This document shows positions 27,701 through 37,460 of a DNA stretch of 64,000 nt, in pieces. Source of the DNA: Azolla caroliniana. Lineage: Eukaryota > Polypodiophyta. Where the stretch lies: positions 18,104,001 through 18,168,000 of the forward strand of contig JBHGNT010000014.1 in NCBI GenBank assembly GCA_043228905.1, read 5' to 3'. The position numbers and the translations under genes were made by a program. Position 1 is the first letter of the stretch; each line of letters begins with the position of its first letter. The notes beneath the pieces were generated by a model. The model was not told the DNA's origin. It did no database searches and saw only the letters and a list, made by a program, of their open reading frames with translations.

Positions 27701-27887
27701 GGGAATTTGATGCTCCTTCATAGATACTACTAGTTTGAAAGAATACATCATGATCATTTGATGCTTTTTCATCTCTACTACTTTGAATGAGGATGCCATG
27801 GGCTGTCCAGTTTCGGTAGTGTGCACTTGAACATATTTGAAGAAGTGCGAAAAACCAAGGCAAACCAGCCAAGCAAAGCAAAGCCAT
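12780..27887 (-). CDS. Large glycine-rich multi-pass membrane protein (22 exons)
   Basis: Coding exons in transcript order: 27887-27022, 26134-26022, 25010-24802, 24723-24604, 24517-24389, 24213-24088, 23655-23600, 23531-23432, 23344-23227, 23148-22939, 22832-22520, 19727-19634, 19460-19352, 16817-16546, 16467-16340, 16220-15986, 15908-15720, 15208-14922, 14841-14649, 14541-14299, 13149-13058, 12927-12780. All introns are GT-AG; the total is 4350 nt, in frame (1449 aa). The protein starts with a signal peptide and has a long extracellular Gly-rich region with GGGGGGR blocks. A Cys cluster (CPPGLFGVFC..ECPVGTYK..CKPC) follows near residues 810-840. A first membrane segment is near 888-915, with several more in exons 16, 20, 21 and 22, ending FWDS. 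It matches the conserved plant family (about 1.4-1.48 thousand residues) often annotated as glycine-rich or ephrin-receptor-like; its biochemical role is not established. Introns 2, 11 and 13 carry transposon insertions. Confidence 0.93.
17115..17560 (-). mobile_element. LINE 3'-end fragment, copy 1 (intron 13)
   Basis: On the - strand this stretch ends with the same 3' tail block as three other fragments in this gene. The + strand shows AGAGATTA...TCTTTGAGAACAA, then GAGGTCTCCAAAGTGAGGAAG..., GTAACCCCTTT and a final GAAAGAAAGAAAG tract at about 17577. No coding part is left. It sits directly beside copy 2, with the same orientation. Confidence 0.6.
17575..18730 (-). mobile_element. LINE 3'-end fragment, copy 2 (intron 13)
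   Basis: The - strand encodes the end of a plant LINE reverse transcriptase (18604-18389): a zinc-binding-like stretch C..C...EEHYVCHC followed by the conserved FYEIRARYYCLFKQ and LKRHMEKLL segments. A noncoding 3' tail with three 156-base tandem units and a CTTT-rich end follows. The 5' part is missing, as expected for 5'-truncated insertion. The orientation is the same as the host gene. Confidence 0.75.
17701..18168 (-). repeat. 156-base tandem repeat, three units, inside LINE tail
   Basis: Units start at 17701, 17857 and 18013 and are nearly identical. The third has a one-base deletion in the TTGTAACTTTTGTC stretch and an AATAATAATAAT change. Because 156 is divisible by three, the array gives an open frame on the - strand, which is a by-product and not evidence for a protein. 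Confidence 0.92.
19850..21300 (-). mobile_element. LINE 3' part with reverse-transcriptase C-terminus, copy 3 (intron 11)
   Basis: The - strand segment 21267-21028 encodes the typical LINE thumb-side sequence KLWLFDTLVAPTLLYAVETW and SVPHDIIRAEMGAAPI. Further along, 20535-20320 holds the zinc-binding-like C-terminal part (HYVCHCSVFYEIRGRYHC, LELKRHREKLL). The 3' tail matches copies 1, 2 and 4 and ends in a GAAAGAAAGAAAG tract (+ strand) at about 19855. Stops and frameshifts separate the parts, so it is a dead, 5'-truncated copy. Confidence 0.82.
21481..21753 (+). other. Antisense exon-like ORF in intron 11
   Basis: On the + strand, TTCTTTCCACAG/GC at 21480 and AATCTAAG/GTAAAT at 21753-21754 look like an acceptor and a donor. 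They enclose an open stretch of about 90 codons beginning MCKQPCDTCHAGAAFQC and ending YPKCTFPVESK. I do not recognise the protein. It could be a captured exon, part of an unidentified transposon, or chance. Confidence 0.3.
22191..22450. repeat. Direct duplication, 150-base spacing (intron 11)
   Basis: AATTCCAGAAAACTCTCAA at 22191 recurs at 22341. About 110 bases after each start match closely, including the ATTCAGAACTCTTGTCA and CCATTTCCCAT stretches. It is a simple intronic duplication. Confidence 0.85.
25550..25790 (-). mobile_element. LINE 3'-tail fragment, copy 4 (intron 2)
   Basis: Only the extreme tail is present. The + strand TTTTTAAGAGGCCAAAATGG...AGACCAAACCAGAGATTACA block and the following AAGATTCTCAAGTCAGA stretch match copies 2 and 3. 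It lies between exons 2 and 3 of the glycine-rich gene, in the same orientation as the other fragments. Confidence 0.65.
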
Positions 27888-28117
27888 GTTTTGGTATCGG
27901 ATGCATTACAACATACGAGGGTGAACCCAGATTCCTAGAAGACAAGACATATAATATATTCCAAAATAACAAAAATGGTAGCCCAATAAACCCTACTACA
28001 ACCTCACAATCTATGTAGCATGGTATAATAGAACATCTTCCATCATAAGATTTTCCTGCTTTATCTTGATCAGCTTTTGCTTTATCTACAAGCTTTTTCT
28101 TCTTCGAAAAACTTCAC
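27888..28117 (-). other. Probable 5' UTR exon of the glycine-rich gene
   Basis: On the - strand a pyrimidine-containing tract followed by CATGCAG/G ends at 28118, giving an acceptor for an exon that runs from 28117 into the start codon at 27887. A matching donor, CAG/GTGCC, is at 29159/29158. This suggests one 5' UTR intron (28118-29158). It is inferred from splice consensus only. Confidence 0.45.
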
Positions 28118-29158
28118 CTGCATGTGAGTTAAAAGATACTTATTAGGAGCTATGGTAAGAAATGTTGAAATTTCGAAACCCATTTCAGTTCTCAACAAAA
28201 ATCCAAAGACTGGAGAAAAAGAAAACTTAAAGAAATGAAAAATCTTGGAAATAACCAACGATGTACAAAATATTTGACTATTGATATCAGATTATTTGCA
28301 GTGATCAGAAACAAAGTCAAAGATCTAAAACCTTGGAGTTCGCGATTACAAGGGCCATTTTGGCTTCAAATCAAGCCTAAAGTTTTCCAAATGTCGAAAA
28401 AATAATGAAACTCAAGGAAATTTCCGTGGCTGCAAAAACTTGCTGATAAAAACTTTTGATATGTATTAATTCATCTAGAATAAAATACAAGATTTGAGTA
28501 AAAATGATTTGAGGGTTCATATTCAAATTCAGGATCTGATTGGTAATTGAAGCTTACAAAAACTAATTCTATATATATACACTATTCAATTCGTTCGCTT
28601 TTCCAGATAATTTGTCCACCATTGTAGCATACATCCTCGATGTTGATTTCGCATATAGATTATTTAACGTAAATAAAAATGTGAAAAAAGGGGTGCATAT
28701 CAGGCTTTATATATTCAAAAATACAAAACTTCGTGTATAAAAGTAAAACAAAACCTCTATCAAAACTCAATCTTACGTGAACAATCAACCTTCACTTTGA
28801 TATAAAAAAACAAAGAAAAGGGATTCGATCTCTTATAGCTTCTGGCATGAATAAATGAAATAAATAGATAATAGACTTCATGGCAAGAAAGCTCAAAAAA
28901 GAAGACAGAGAATCTACATAAATCAATCGATCAACACATAATAAAAAGGAAAGAACGAATCTGAGTCATATACTTTACGAACCAGAAAGATGCATAGAGG
29001 AAAGATTCAAGATCCATAGCAACCTAATATATCAAATATATTCCATCAATTCTCTTATATAGATAGATAGATGTAATTTTCAAAAAATAAATGCTCTGTT
29101 TGATAATAATAATAATAATAATAACAAATAAGGATTCAATGGTAAAGAGAAAAGGCAC

Positions 29159-29272
29159 CTGAAGAAGAAATGGTTTTTTATGATGTATTCTCTGAGCTCT
29201 GAGGGTAGCAGAAGAAGAGTGAAGAAGGAACTTCGGGTTTTGATTTATCTTTGAGATGGGTACAAGAAAAGC

Positions 29273-29310
<38 letters not shown>

Positions 29311-29524
29311 AGGAGAGAGAGAGAGAGAGAGAATTCTATCTGCAAAAGAAAAATAACAGAATAAAACCCCGAAACATAAGAGCTTCTTCTCTTCTCTCTC
29401 TCTCTGTCTCTCTCTGTCTCTCTCTGTCTTGTCTGGTCTTTCTTCTCTCTCTCAGAGAGAGACTTTTCTCGCCATACTTTTTGGGCTTCTTCCCCCTGCT
29501 CTGCAGGCTGCCCCTCCCCTGTTC
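29159..29524 (-). promoter_or_regulatory. Probable first UTR exon / promoter region of the glycine-rich gene
   Basis: The region holds GT/GA (29273-29332) and CT-rich (29390-29460) simple repeats, as is common in plant 5' UTRs. It ends on its 3' side at the proposed donor at 29159. No clear TATA box could be fixed. Confidence 0.35.
29273..29332. repeat. (GT)n(GA)n microsatellite
   Basis: A GT run passes into a GA run with one interruption, inside the presumed 5' UTR/promoter of the glycine-rich gene. Confidence 0.9.
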
Positions 29525-29940
29525 TCACATACATACATACATACATGTACATATACAGTATACATACATACATACATACATGTATGTATGTATGTATGTA
29601 TGTATGTATGTATGTATGTATGTGTTATGTACATGAATGACATGGGTTTTAGTATACATACATACATATGTATGTGTGTGTATGTATGTATGTATGTATG
29701 TGTTATGTACATGAATGACATGGGTTTTAGTATGCATACATACATATATACATACATTTTACATACATACATATGTATGTGTGTGTGTATGTGTTATGTA
29801 CATGAATGACATGGGTTTTAGTATACATACATACATACATACATACATACATACATACATACATACATACATACATACATACATGAATGACATGGGTTTT
29901 AGTATGTATGTATGTATGTGTGTGTGTACATGTGACATAG
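29524..29940. repeat. TATG/CATA array with a recurring 32-base unique block
   Basis: Long runs of CATA and its complement TATG alternate. The block TGTTATGTACATGAATGACATGGGTTTTAGTA (or most of it) recurs at about 29622, 29700, 29792 and 29882, always followed by CATA or TATG runs. The strand switches from CATA to TATG make hairpin formation likely. The many overlapping ORFs here are translations of the repeat. Confidence 0.92.
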
Positions 29941-30104
29941 GTTTTGTGTTTTTCTGTCTTGTCTGCAGAGCAGGAGCTCCTCCTCTCCTCTCTCTCCATT
30001 GCCTCCTCCTCCTCCTCCTTTCAAACATGCATACATACACATACATATACACATACACATACACGTACATACTTGCACATGCGCCTACATACATACCTTC
30101 CACA

Positions 30105-30720
30105 TCACCCATCGCTTGTGCTCGTGTGGCTCCTGGCTCCTTGCTCGTGCCAGTGCCATGTGTCTCGTGGCTCCTTGCTCGTGTCAGGTGTCTCCGGCTT
30201 GTGCTTCGTGCTTTGCCATCCATGTTCATGCTCATCCTTTTCCCCCTTATGCCACGTGTCTCGTGGCTCCTTGCTCGTATTGGGTGTCTCTGGCTCGTGC
30301 TTCTTGCTTCGTGCTTTGCCATCCATGTTCGTGCTCATCCTTTTTCCCCCGTGCTCGTGCTTGTGTTCGCACTCATGTTATACCCCCTATCCCCTTTTTA
30401 ATTCATGATTGTGCTCGTTATTTTCCACCTAATCATGCTCATATTCGCATTCAGGTTATTTTCCCTCTATTCATGCTTGTGTTTGCTTTCATGTTGTTTT
30501 CCCCTTGTTCGTGTTCGTGTTCGTGCTCGTGCTCTTGTATTCATGCTAATGCTCATGTTCATGTTTGTATTTACCTTCGTATCTGTGTTATTTTCCTCTT
30601 CTTTGTGTTGGCATTTGAGGTATATATGCCCTTGATCGCATTCCTATCATTGCTATTTTACCCTTGTTCTTGTTCAACGTTCACATTCTTGTTCGTGTTC
30701 ACTTTCATGTTCACATTCAC
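30105..30720. repeat. Degenerate tandem repeats rich in GTGYTC hexamers
   Basis: A unit of about 105 bases (GTGTCTCGTGGCTCCTTGCTCG...TTTGCCATCCATGTTCRTGCTCATCC) occurs at about 30158 and 30258. It is followed to 30720 by drifting hexamers such as GTGTTC, GTGCTC and ATGTTC. Long ORFs on both strands result from the hexamer periodicity. Confidence 0.8.
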
Positions 30721-33580
30721 AAGTGGCGATATATATTGCCTACTGAAACATGCAAGAGAATTATTGAGTTTAGTTTTGCGACACTTGGCAACCTTTGTCA
30801 ACTTTAGTTCTACGCATGAAAATGATCACATCACGTGCAACTTGAAAGAGTAAAAAACAATTGACTGAATGAACTGTTGACCTTTAACTTGTAATATTAT
30901 GATCGATTTCATGCCAAAACACGGTATCACGCATATTGCTTATAACCTGAAACTTGGAAGAGTCAAAAAAGATCAAGGTTGTGACACATGAGCAACTTGA
31001 ATTCTAAAATAGTGCAATCACATTGGATTCATCCATGCACTTGAAGTTACACATGTTTCTTACTTGGGACTCAAAAGGCCATGATTTTGTTGGGTTTAAA
31101 TTTGTGCCTAAGTGTGGCTATCAAGTTGATCATGAGGTCTTCATGCAAAGTAAGCGTATATAATATTATTTACCTAGAACTTGGAAGAGTATGAGCTTAA
31201 CTTGAAGCAAAGGACTCAAGGGATAATGCTTAATTGGAGGCAAATGATTTCGTGAAGCGATTTATCGTGTCGAAGTGTGTACATATTGTTGAGTTATAAT
31301 TGATAATAAAAATTGGATTATATTACCTTTTAACCCTCCAAAAGAGCAAGATATCATTTGAGCAAGAGATATGATATGTAATGAAGAATCACAAAGAAAA
31401 TAGTCACGCTAAAGGATGACATTGCACTTGTATGTCATGATTGTCTTGAAACATTCTAGAAACAACTACATATATGAAGAAGACGTTGTGGCGATAGATA
31501 ACCTCAATATATTTTCATGGGCCATGACGTTGTCTTCATCACCACATTGATCGAATTCTCGATAACACTTTACCATTTATATGAGACAAATATTATGTTG
31601 CGCAAAACTATTATAAGAAAACAAGAAGATACACAACGAAAACTATGCACGGTACACCACAAAAAATTGAACGTGGAAAACCGTCAACGAAATAAAACAA
31701 CACGAGACCTAGTGCAAATATGATTCACTATCAATGTATAAACTGGTACACCAAATATCTACTCTAAACAAGTTAGCGCACTATGTAAAGAGGAATGTAA
31801 AATTTCTTGTAACAGCTTAAACCCAACTAACGAAATACAAAAACAACCACCAAAGACTCAGAAAACGTTGTTGGTGATGGAGGCACTGATGCTGAAATGT
31901 CAACATTCAATTGTGTACACAAGAATGTTGATGGAGCAGGCCAAGAAGGAGAGTATGAGCTCTCCAAAAAACAGTTTTCTCATCAACAAAAAAATGGTCG
32001 TTCCCCCCCTTCCTTTATCTCGCTTTCAAAAAGTGAGTATAGATGCGTACATACATCTAAATGTGACACCTTTCACATTGTATTAAAAAATAAAAACATC
32101 TAAGCATCTGGGGGCCATCCACACACCCAAACAATGTGCCCAAAAATGCTAACATACACAACAACCCTACCTCAACTAATGAAGCAACAATTCAACTTTC
32201 AATTCAATATATATTTTGACTCCATGTCTTATCATGTACCATCTTCAATTATTGCAATCCTGAATTTTTTACCATTCTCGATGCAAGCATCTCTTTGCAA
32301 GTGTTGCTTGTGGAATGCTCTCTATCATCTACCCACAAGAGAAATCGATGGATAAGTGGAAAACGTTAGTTAGACTTTCAAACAATGTTTGTGATGCCTC
32401 GTCAATAATCAACTAGAAGAATTAAGTTGATTGATACCCTTAGAAGAATTTGTTTACAATAGAATTTTCCATGTTTTTTATGGGTCAACCATAACTCTTT
32501 GTTAAATTTTGTGCTCGCCTAGATAGTTCTTCATTGCTCTAGGATATGATTCAATGAATCCTACAACTAAGACTTGGCTCAAGAAGCTTTGCATGCTCCG
32601 ATATTATACCTAACAACACCGTTTTCACATCCATCTTTTGTTAATCAACATTGACAAAGTGCCCCACCTTTTATTGATGGTTGTTTGGGTCTTGTAACCA
32701 GAAGTGTTGACATTTATTTAAACTTTGTAACAAGCATGACTCTATGCATTTGTTCCCTATTGGTTTATTTGATGTTGTTTTCTTCATTGGAGCTTACATT
32801 GTCTAATTGTTTTCTTCTGGTGTTTCGTATATATTTGTAGAAACACAACATGGTGAATACCTTTCTACAATGAGTACCTCCACCATCAATTAAGATTGAT
32901 GATCACGAGGAAATTGAAATCGAGGAAAAATGGACTCCAAGTTCCCATACATCATTTGTACTATTTTTATCAATTGGGAAGGTTATTCTCATCGGCACCA
33001 TACTTGCCCAAAACATATAGAGAATATTGCAACGATCTTGATAAAGTTGTGTGCTTCCATCGCTATTTTCTAGATATCCCTAGATTGAGAAGATTTATGC
33101 TTGATATCACGTTATGTCAACAAGGGAATAATATGATGAATCATGATCATACATGTTTATACTCGTATGTATGAAGATGGTCATCTATGGATGCAATTTC
33201 AGAAAGTAATGTTTGAATTGGAAACTTCCTAGATACATATCACATATCTTTGCTATTAAGTACTTGTTGTGCGCTTCACGTCTCACTCATTGGCAACAAT
33301 GATATCAACGTTGCAACCAAGGATACAAACCTATGTGGAAGAGACGAATACAAAAGAGAAACCTATAACCTAAACGTTGTGGTGACACGTATGAAAAGGG
33401 CCAATACATTGGGAAATACTATGAAGGTTAGTTTTTGTGTCTTTTTTGTCTTCTTCCTCGCTCTCGTGATATAGGCTACAATTTCTCTCTCTTTCTCTTT
33501 ATCTCCACCGATAAGGGGGAGTATATTGATGTATGCATTATTTTCATGTAGAGATTGTTTTACTACAGGGAATCAAATCC
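30721..33580. other. Gene-poor stretch, nothing recognised
   Basis: I find no ORF with recognisable motifs. At about 33511-33524 a purine tract (GATAAGGGGGAG) looks like the polypurine tract of an LTR element, but no LTR could be delimited after it. Confidence 0.5.
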
Positions 33581-33583
33581 CTT

Positions 33584-33691
33584 ACCATGAAAGATTCACA
33601 TACAAGATGATATGTTTATTTCATACCATTGGTCATTACCATGAAGGATTCACATACAAGATTATATGTTTTTTCATACCATTGGTCAAAA
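33584..33691. repeat. Tandem pair, 54-base unit
   Basis: ACCATGAAAGATTCACATAC at 33584 recurs at 33638 with a few changes; both units end in CATACCATTGGTCA. Confidence 0.85.
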
Positions 33692-33747
33692 TCTTGTGAA
33701 TGATTAAATATATATATATATCTCTCTCTCACACACACACTCTCTTA

Positions 33748-33930
33748 TCGTAATTACCTAAGTTGTTAACACTTCAAGCACTATGTCTTGGGTTCGAAAC
33801 CCAATTATCTCACCTCTTTATTAGTTTATAGATACCTCTAATTTCACTAGATGCCACTGCGGAATGTAGGGGTTGAACCCATGATCACCTTGTCTCCATT
33901 GGGCAACCTTACTAACTAAGCTCGCTTGCT
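33748..33930. mobile_element. SINE-like unit with two facing tRNA-like halves, copy 1
   Basis: The + half has a pol III B-box match GGTTCGAAACC (33791-33801) preceded by AAGTTGTTAACACTTCAAGC. The - half has TAGCTTAGTTAGTAAG-like A-box sequence near 33920-33908 (+ strand ACTAACTAAGCT) and B-box GGTTCAACCC near 33880-33870. The halves face each other across about 70 bases (TAGATGCCACT...). The unit is flanked by CT runs. It is a diverged relative of copies 2 and 3. Confidence 0.6.
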
Positions 33931-33939
33931 CTCTCTCTC

Positions 33940-34112
33940 ATCGTAAGTAGCTTACCCTAGTGGTAAGTTGTTAACACTGTAAGCACTACATCTTGGGTTC
34001 GAAACCCAATTATCTTAATTCATTAGATGCCACTAGGGAATGTAGGGGTTGAACCCATTACCACCTAGTCTCTGTCGGTCAACCTTACCAACTGAGCTAC
34101 ATCCATCTGGGC
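33940..34112. mobile_element. SINE-like unit with two facing tRNA-like halves, copy 2
   Basis: + half: A-box-like TAGCTTACCCTAGTGG (33948-33963) and a perfect B-box GGTTCGAAACC (33996-34006), 32 bases apart. - half: a perfect tRNA D-arm/A-box TAGCTCAGTTGG (34099-34088) and B-box GGTTCAACCCC (34055-34045), 32 bases apart. GGATGTA and TACATTCC around the - half could pair like an acceptor stem with one bulge. Both spacings are those of tRNA genes, but no convincing anticodon stem is seen. Confidence 0.65.
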
Positions 34113-34114
34113 TC

Positions 34115-36035
34115 TCTCTCTCTCTCTGAGCAAGCCATTGGGTGCGTACAATGCCCATGTGGGCTATCCAATTGCTTCACTAGCACTATTGGTGTAAAAG
34201 AAGGTTGCCCCCTATCACCGACTCTTTTTGGGATCTACATTGATGAGATAACGGATTTTATTGCTCATAAGGAAGGCAACGGAGTAGTTCTTGAGGGTAC
34301 ACAAGTTCGTATCATGCTAGATGACATAGTTTTGGTCTCTGAGTCCGAACACGACCTACAAAGGCACCTTAATGCCTTAGATGACTTTTGCACACAACGA
34401 GGATTGGTAGTGAACGTAGGGAAAACTAAAGTCCTTATCTTCCACACATCGGCTCAAATTAGAAGTAAATGTCACCTAACCATCTCCCATAGCCTAGTTG
34501 AGGTAGTTGGATCATATGTATATCTTGGAGTTACTTTTAGTGCCCTCTCAGGTAAATTTTCTATGACATGGGTAGAGAAGGATAGTCTTATGAGAGGACA
34601 TGCATCCCTCTAACTCTTAGAGAAACAATGCCACCATGCATACTTTCAAGAGCCACAGACTAAGGGGTGGCTCGTCAACTCATTAGTGACCCCCTCCCTC
34701 ATGTATGCATTAGTGGTTTGGGCTCCAGGGCTACCATCTTTCATGTGCACGCAATTAGAGAGACCATTGGCGATGATGTTATCACGCCAACTCCGAAGCA
34801 AATCAACAGTACCATATGAAGCAAATCAACAGTACCATATGACATTGTAGTCCGATGTTAGTAGAAGCACTTTTTCAACTTGTAGTCTTTATTCATAGGA
34901 TACATAGCCAACCACATGATAGGATATCTCATCAAGCTTTTGAGGCATCTCGATCTCTATATGAGTCCGGTCATACTAGCTCATGGTATGGCATGATGAT
35001 GAGTTGGCTTCTTGCAAACGGTCTAGACATTAGTAATCTACCTTCCCTTAGGTACAACCACGCAATTGATAACACTTTAATCTCTCATGAGGACTGTAAT
35101 AAAGTAATACGCCAAGAAATATGGCAAATTTACACTCGGTATAAATGGATCACCATATTAGAGCCACTCTCGTCTAAAATGTTGTACTATAAGGAACACT
35201 TCATACACTTCTCTAAGTTAGGTTTTATTACACAACCAAAATATCTAGATGCATTCTTACCAAATGCATTAAGGGTTGCCATTGAACAACTTAGAATATC
35301 ATCTCACTAACTTGAGATTGAGAATGGTCGTACTAATGGAGTCCCTAAAGAGGAAAAGATATGTATATTACATCACCTAGAGATAGAGGATGAATGCCAC
35401 TTTACATGCAAATGTCCAACTTACACTGAGATAAGGGCAAAATACTGAGACATACTTGGTCTCCCTCCCACCCTCCCCAAACTATTAGATACTCTAGATA
35501 TAAAGAAATTAGGTAGATATAGCTTAGAGTTAAAACAACATAGAGAGAATATACTACAAAATGTTGACAATAAAGTTTCTAATATTCACCAACATGTAAC
35601 AAATGAAGTTTTTCAGGGACAGGGAAGACGACGAATGTGGACACACCTGCACCACTCGGTCTCTTCCTTGATGAAGCAGAAAACCAAAGAAGAACCAAAC
35701 GCCCTCAGATGCCGAGTTTCAAAGCAACTCAGTGTGGTGTAGAAACAATTAAGAAAATAAGGGAACGTGAGCTACATCGCCTGGAAGCCATGGTTGGGGT
35801 ACCCTCTACATCGGGACCACAGGTCACACCCACATTGAAACCCTTTGACCTCCCACTTCTTTTTGAGAGGCTTGGATGGAAATGAACCTAGGCCTAGTAC
35901 AAAGTCATTTACTTTATCGAATTTGTTACACCATAACATGTTTTGTACAAATACTTTCGATGATTGGGTAGATGCCCTATTGTACACCAATTGTGTCATG
36001 GGCCAAATTTTGGCCTTAGAATATATATATATTGC
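34115..36035 (+). mobile_element. LINE remnant (reverse transcriptase palm to C-terminus)
   Basis: From 34203 the + strand reads GCPLSPTLFGIYIDEI, then MLDDIVLVSE near 34312 (the active-site block, where the usual Ala/Tyr before DD is Leu) and GLVVNVGKTKVLIF. After a frameshift come further LINE C-terminal segments: LPNALRVAIEQLRIS, and ICILHHLEIEDECHFTCKCPTYTEIRAKY with a zinc-binding-like Cys/His pattern near 35360-35450. Several stops and frameshifts mark it as dead. It belongs to a different LINE family from the intron copies. Confidence 0.82.
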
Positions 36036-36162
36036 GTTGTGAGTTCGAAACCCAACTTCCTCACCTCTCTATTATAGATGCCACTGTGGAATGTAGGGGT
36101 TGAACCCATGACCACCTGGTCTCCATTGGGCAACCTTACCAACTAAGCTACATCCATCTGGG
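36036..36162. mobile_element. SINE-like unit, copy 3 (truncated + half)
   Basis: The + half keeps only AGTTCGAAACCC. The - half is complete, with TAGCTTAGTTGGTAAG A-box sequence (+ strand CTTACCAACTAAGCTA, 36134-36149) and GGTTCAACCCC B-box (near 36101-36091). It begins immediately after the + strand LINE remnant and ends in a CT run, as copies 1 and 2 do. Confidence 0.6.
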
Positions 36163-36262
36163 GTCTCTCTCTCTCTCTCTCTCTCTCGTTTTCACGAGAT
36201 TAGTGTCGAACACATTAATCTAAACCTCAAAGTGATCCTCTTGTATTGGTGGTGCATACCAA

Positions 36263-36311
<49 letters not shown>

Positions 36312-36395
36312 TTCACGAGATTAGTGTCGAACACATTAATCTAAACCTCAAAGTGATCCTCTTGTATTGGTGGTGCATACCAACGAGTCGTAGTG
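36163..36395. repeat. Tandem duplication (121 bases) with embedded CT runs
   Basis: CGTTTTCACGAGATTAGTGT... at 36187 recurs at 36308. About 80 bases are identical in the two copies, each preceded by a CT run (36163-36187 and 36267-36308). Confidence 0.93.
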
Positions 36396-36899
36396 TACTT
36401 TGGTCACTTACGTGTGCTTTTGTGCCCCATTAACTAGATTATGTACGCATCTAAGGGGAAAATATTGAGCAAAACCTAGATCAATATCAAATAACTTCCT
36501 TAGAGTCAATCCCCTAAGGGGAAACTACACCTACCTCAACAACTTTGTGTAGTTATAAAACTTACACAAACGCTAATATCCCTTAATATGGAGAGGGAGA
36601 AGCAAATGATAATACTTTCATCGAGACTAACAAATGTCATTTCTTAAAGTGCGCAAGTTAATAAGTCAATCCCATGATTGAATGTTATTAGGACAAATGT
36701 GACCACGTATAGTGTTTCAAAGAAATCCATGGGGGTTTATGAACCTCTCATGGATGTAGCATGTGTGGTTGGATTTGGGCTCATCTTCAATGATCAAGTA
36801 GAAGTATGGTTCCGGTCCTCAGGGATGAAATGTAAAATGGCTTCACATGCATGCAGCATATAAGGAGAAATTCTTGACCATCTTTGCAATACAAGGAAC

Positions 36900-37460
36900 T
36901 ACAATGGAACCCCATACACCAATTATTTGCACCCAAGCAAGAGGTGGACGAGACAATAGAAGACTTTATTAGGTGTATAAAAAGCTTACACACTAGATGT
37001 TAGCCTAGTGACATAATGTCTAATGAAAAACTAGTGAATCGATTAATCAACAAGCTATAAGGCCACACCTAGAAAAGCTTGAAGTTAGCCTAGTTTTGCA
37101 AGTCATCCTTGGAAGGTTGTATGGTAATCATTACCTTCAAAGATTCTATGATTAGACTCCAAACAACTGCTTGAGCCACTATTATCCCAAGAGAGACGAT
37201 AGTTCCCACACACCCACCAATAGCTTCTCAAAGGAGAGTAGAACTCTCAATAGGGTATGTAGTATGTAGAAAACATATGATGCCACGGATACCAGGGCCA
37301 CCATAATATAAGACATGAATGCCTATATCCCAACCAATGTTTATCACAATATTGTAATTGCAAGGAATCCTTCATGAACCACCCAAACAATTGTTGGAGG
37401 GCACAAGATGAGAGGTATGGACAAGGGACATTAGTGGAAAACCTAAATCGCCACCTCGAG
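36900..37460 (+). pseudogene. Decayed gag-like sequence
   Basis: Pieces in + strand frames resemble an LTR-retrotransposon gag: EVDETIEDFIRCIKSLHTRC near 36940, then NEKLVNRLINKL near 37026. A Cys/His-containing piece (QCLSQYCNCKESFMNHPNNCW) near 37340-37400 is reminiscent of a zinc knuckle. Stops interrupt it throughout. No LTR or pol could be attached to it. Confidence 0.35.

Noticed and set aside
29178-30853. Long overlapping ORFs (up to 284 codons) on both strands
   Set aside because: They result from tetra- and hexanucleotide repeats that lack stops in several frames.
33940-34112. A functional tRNA gene
   Set aside because: A and B boxes fit, but no convincing anticodon arm is seen, and the unit is repeated with an opposed partner; SINE-like origin explains it better.
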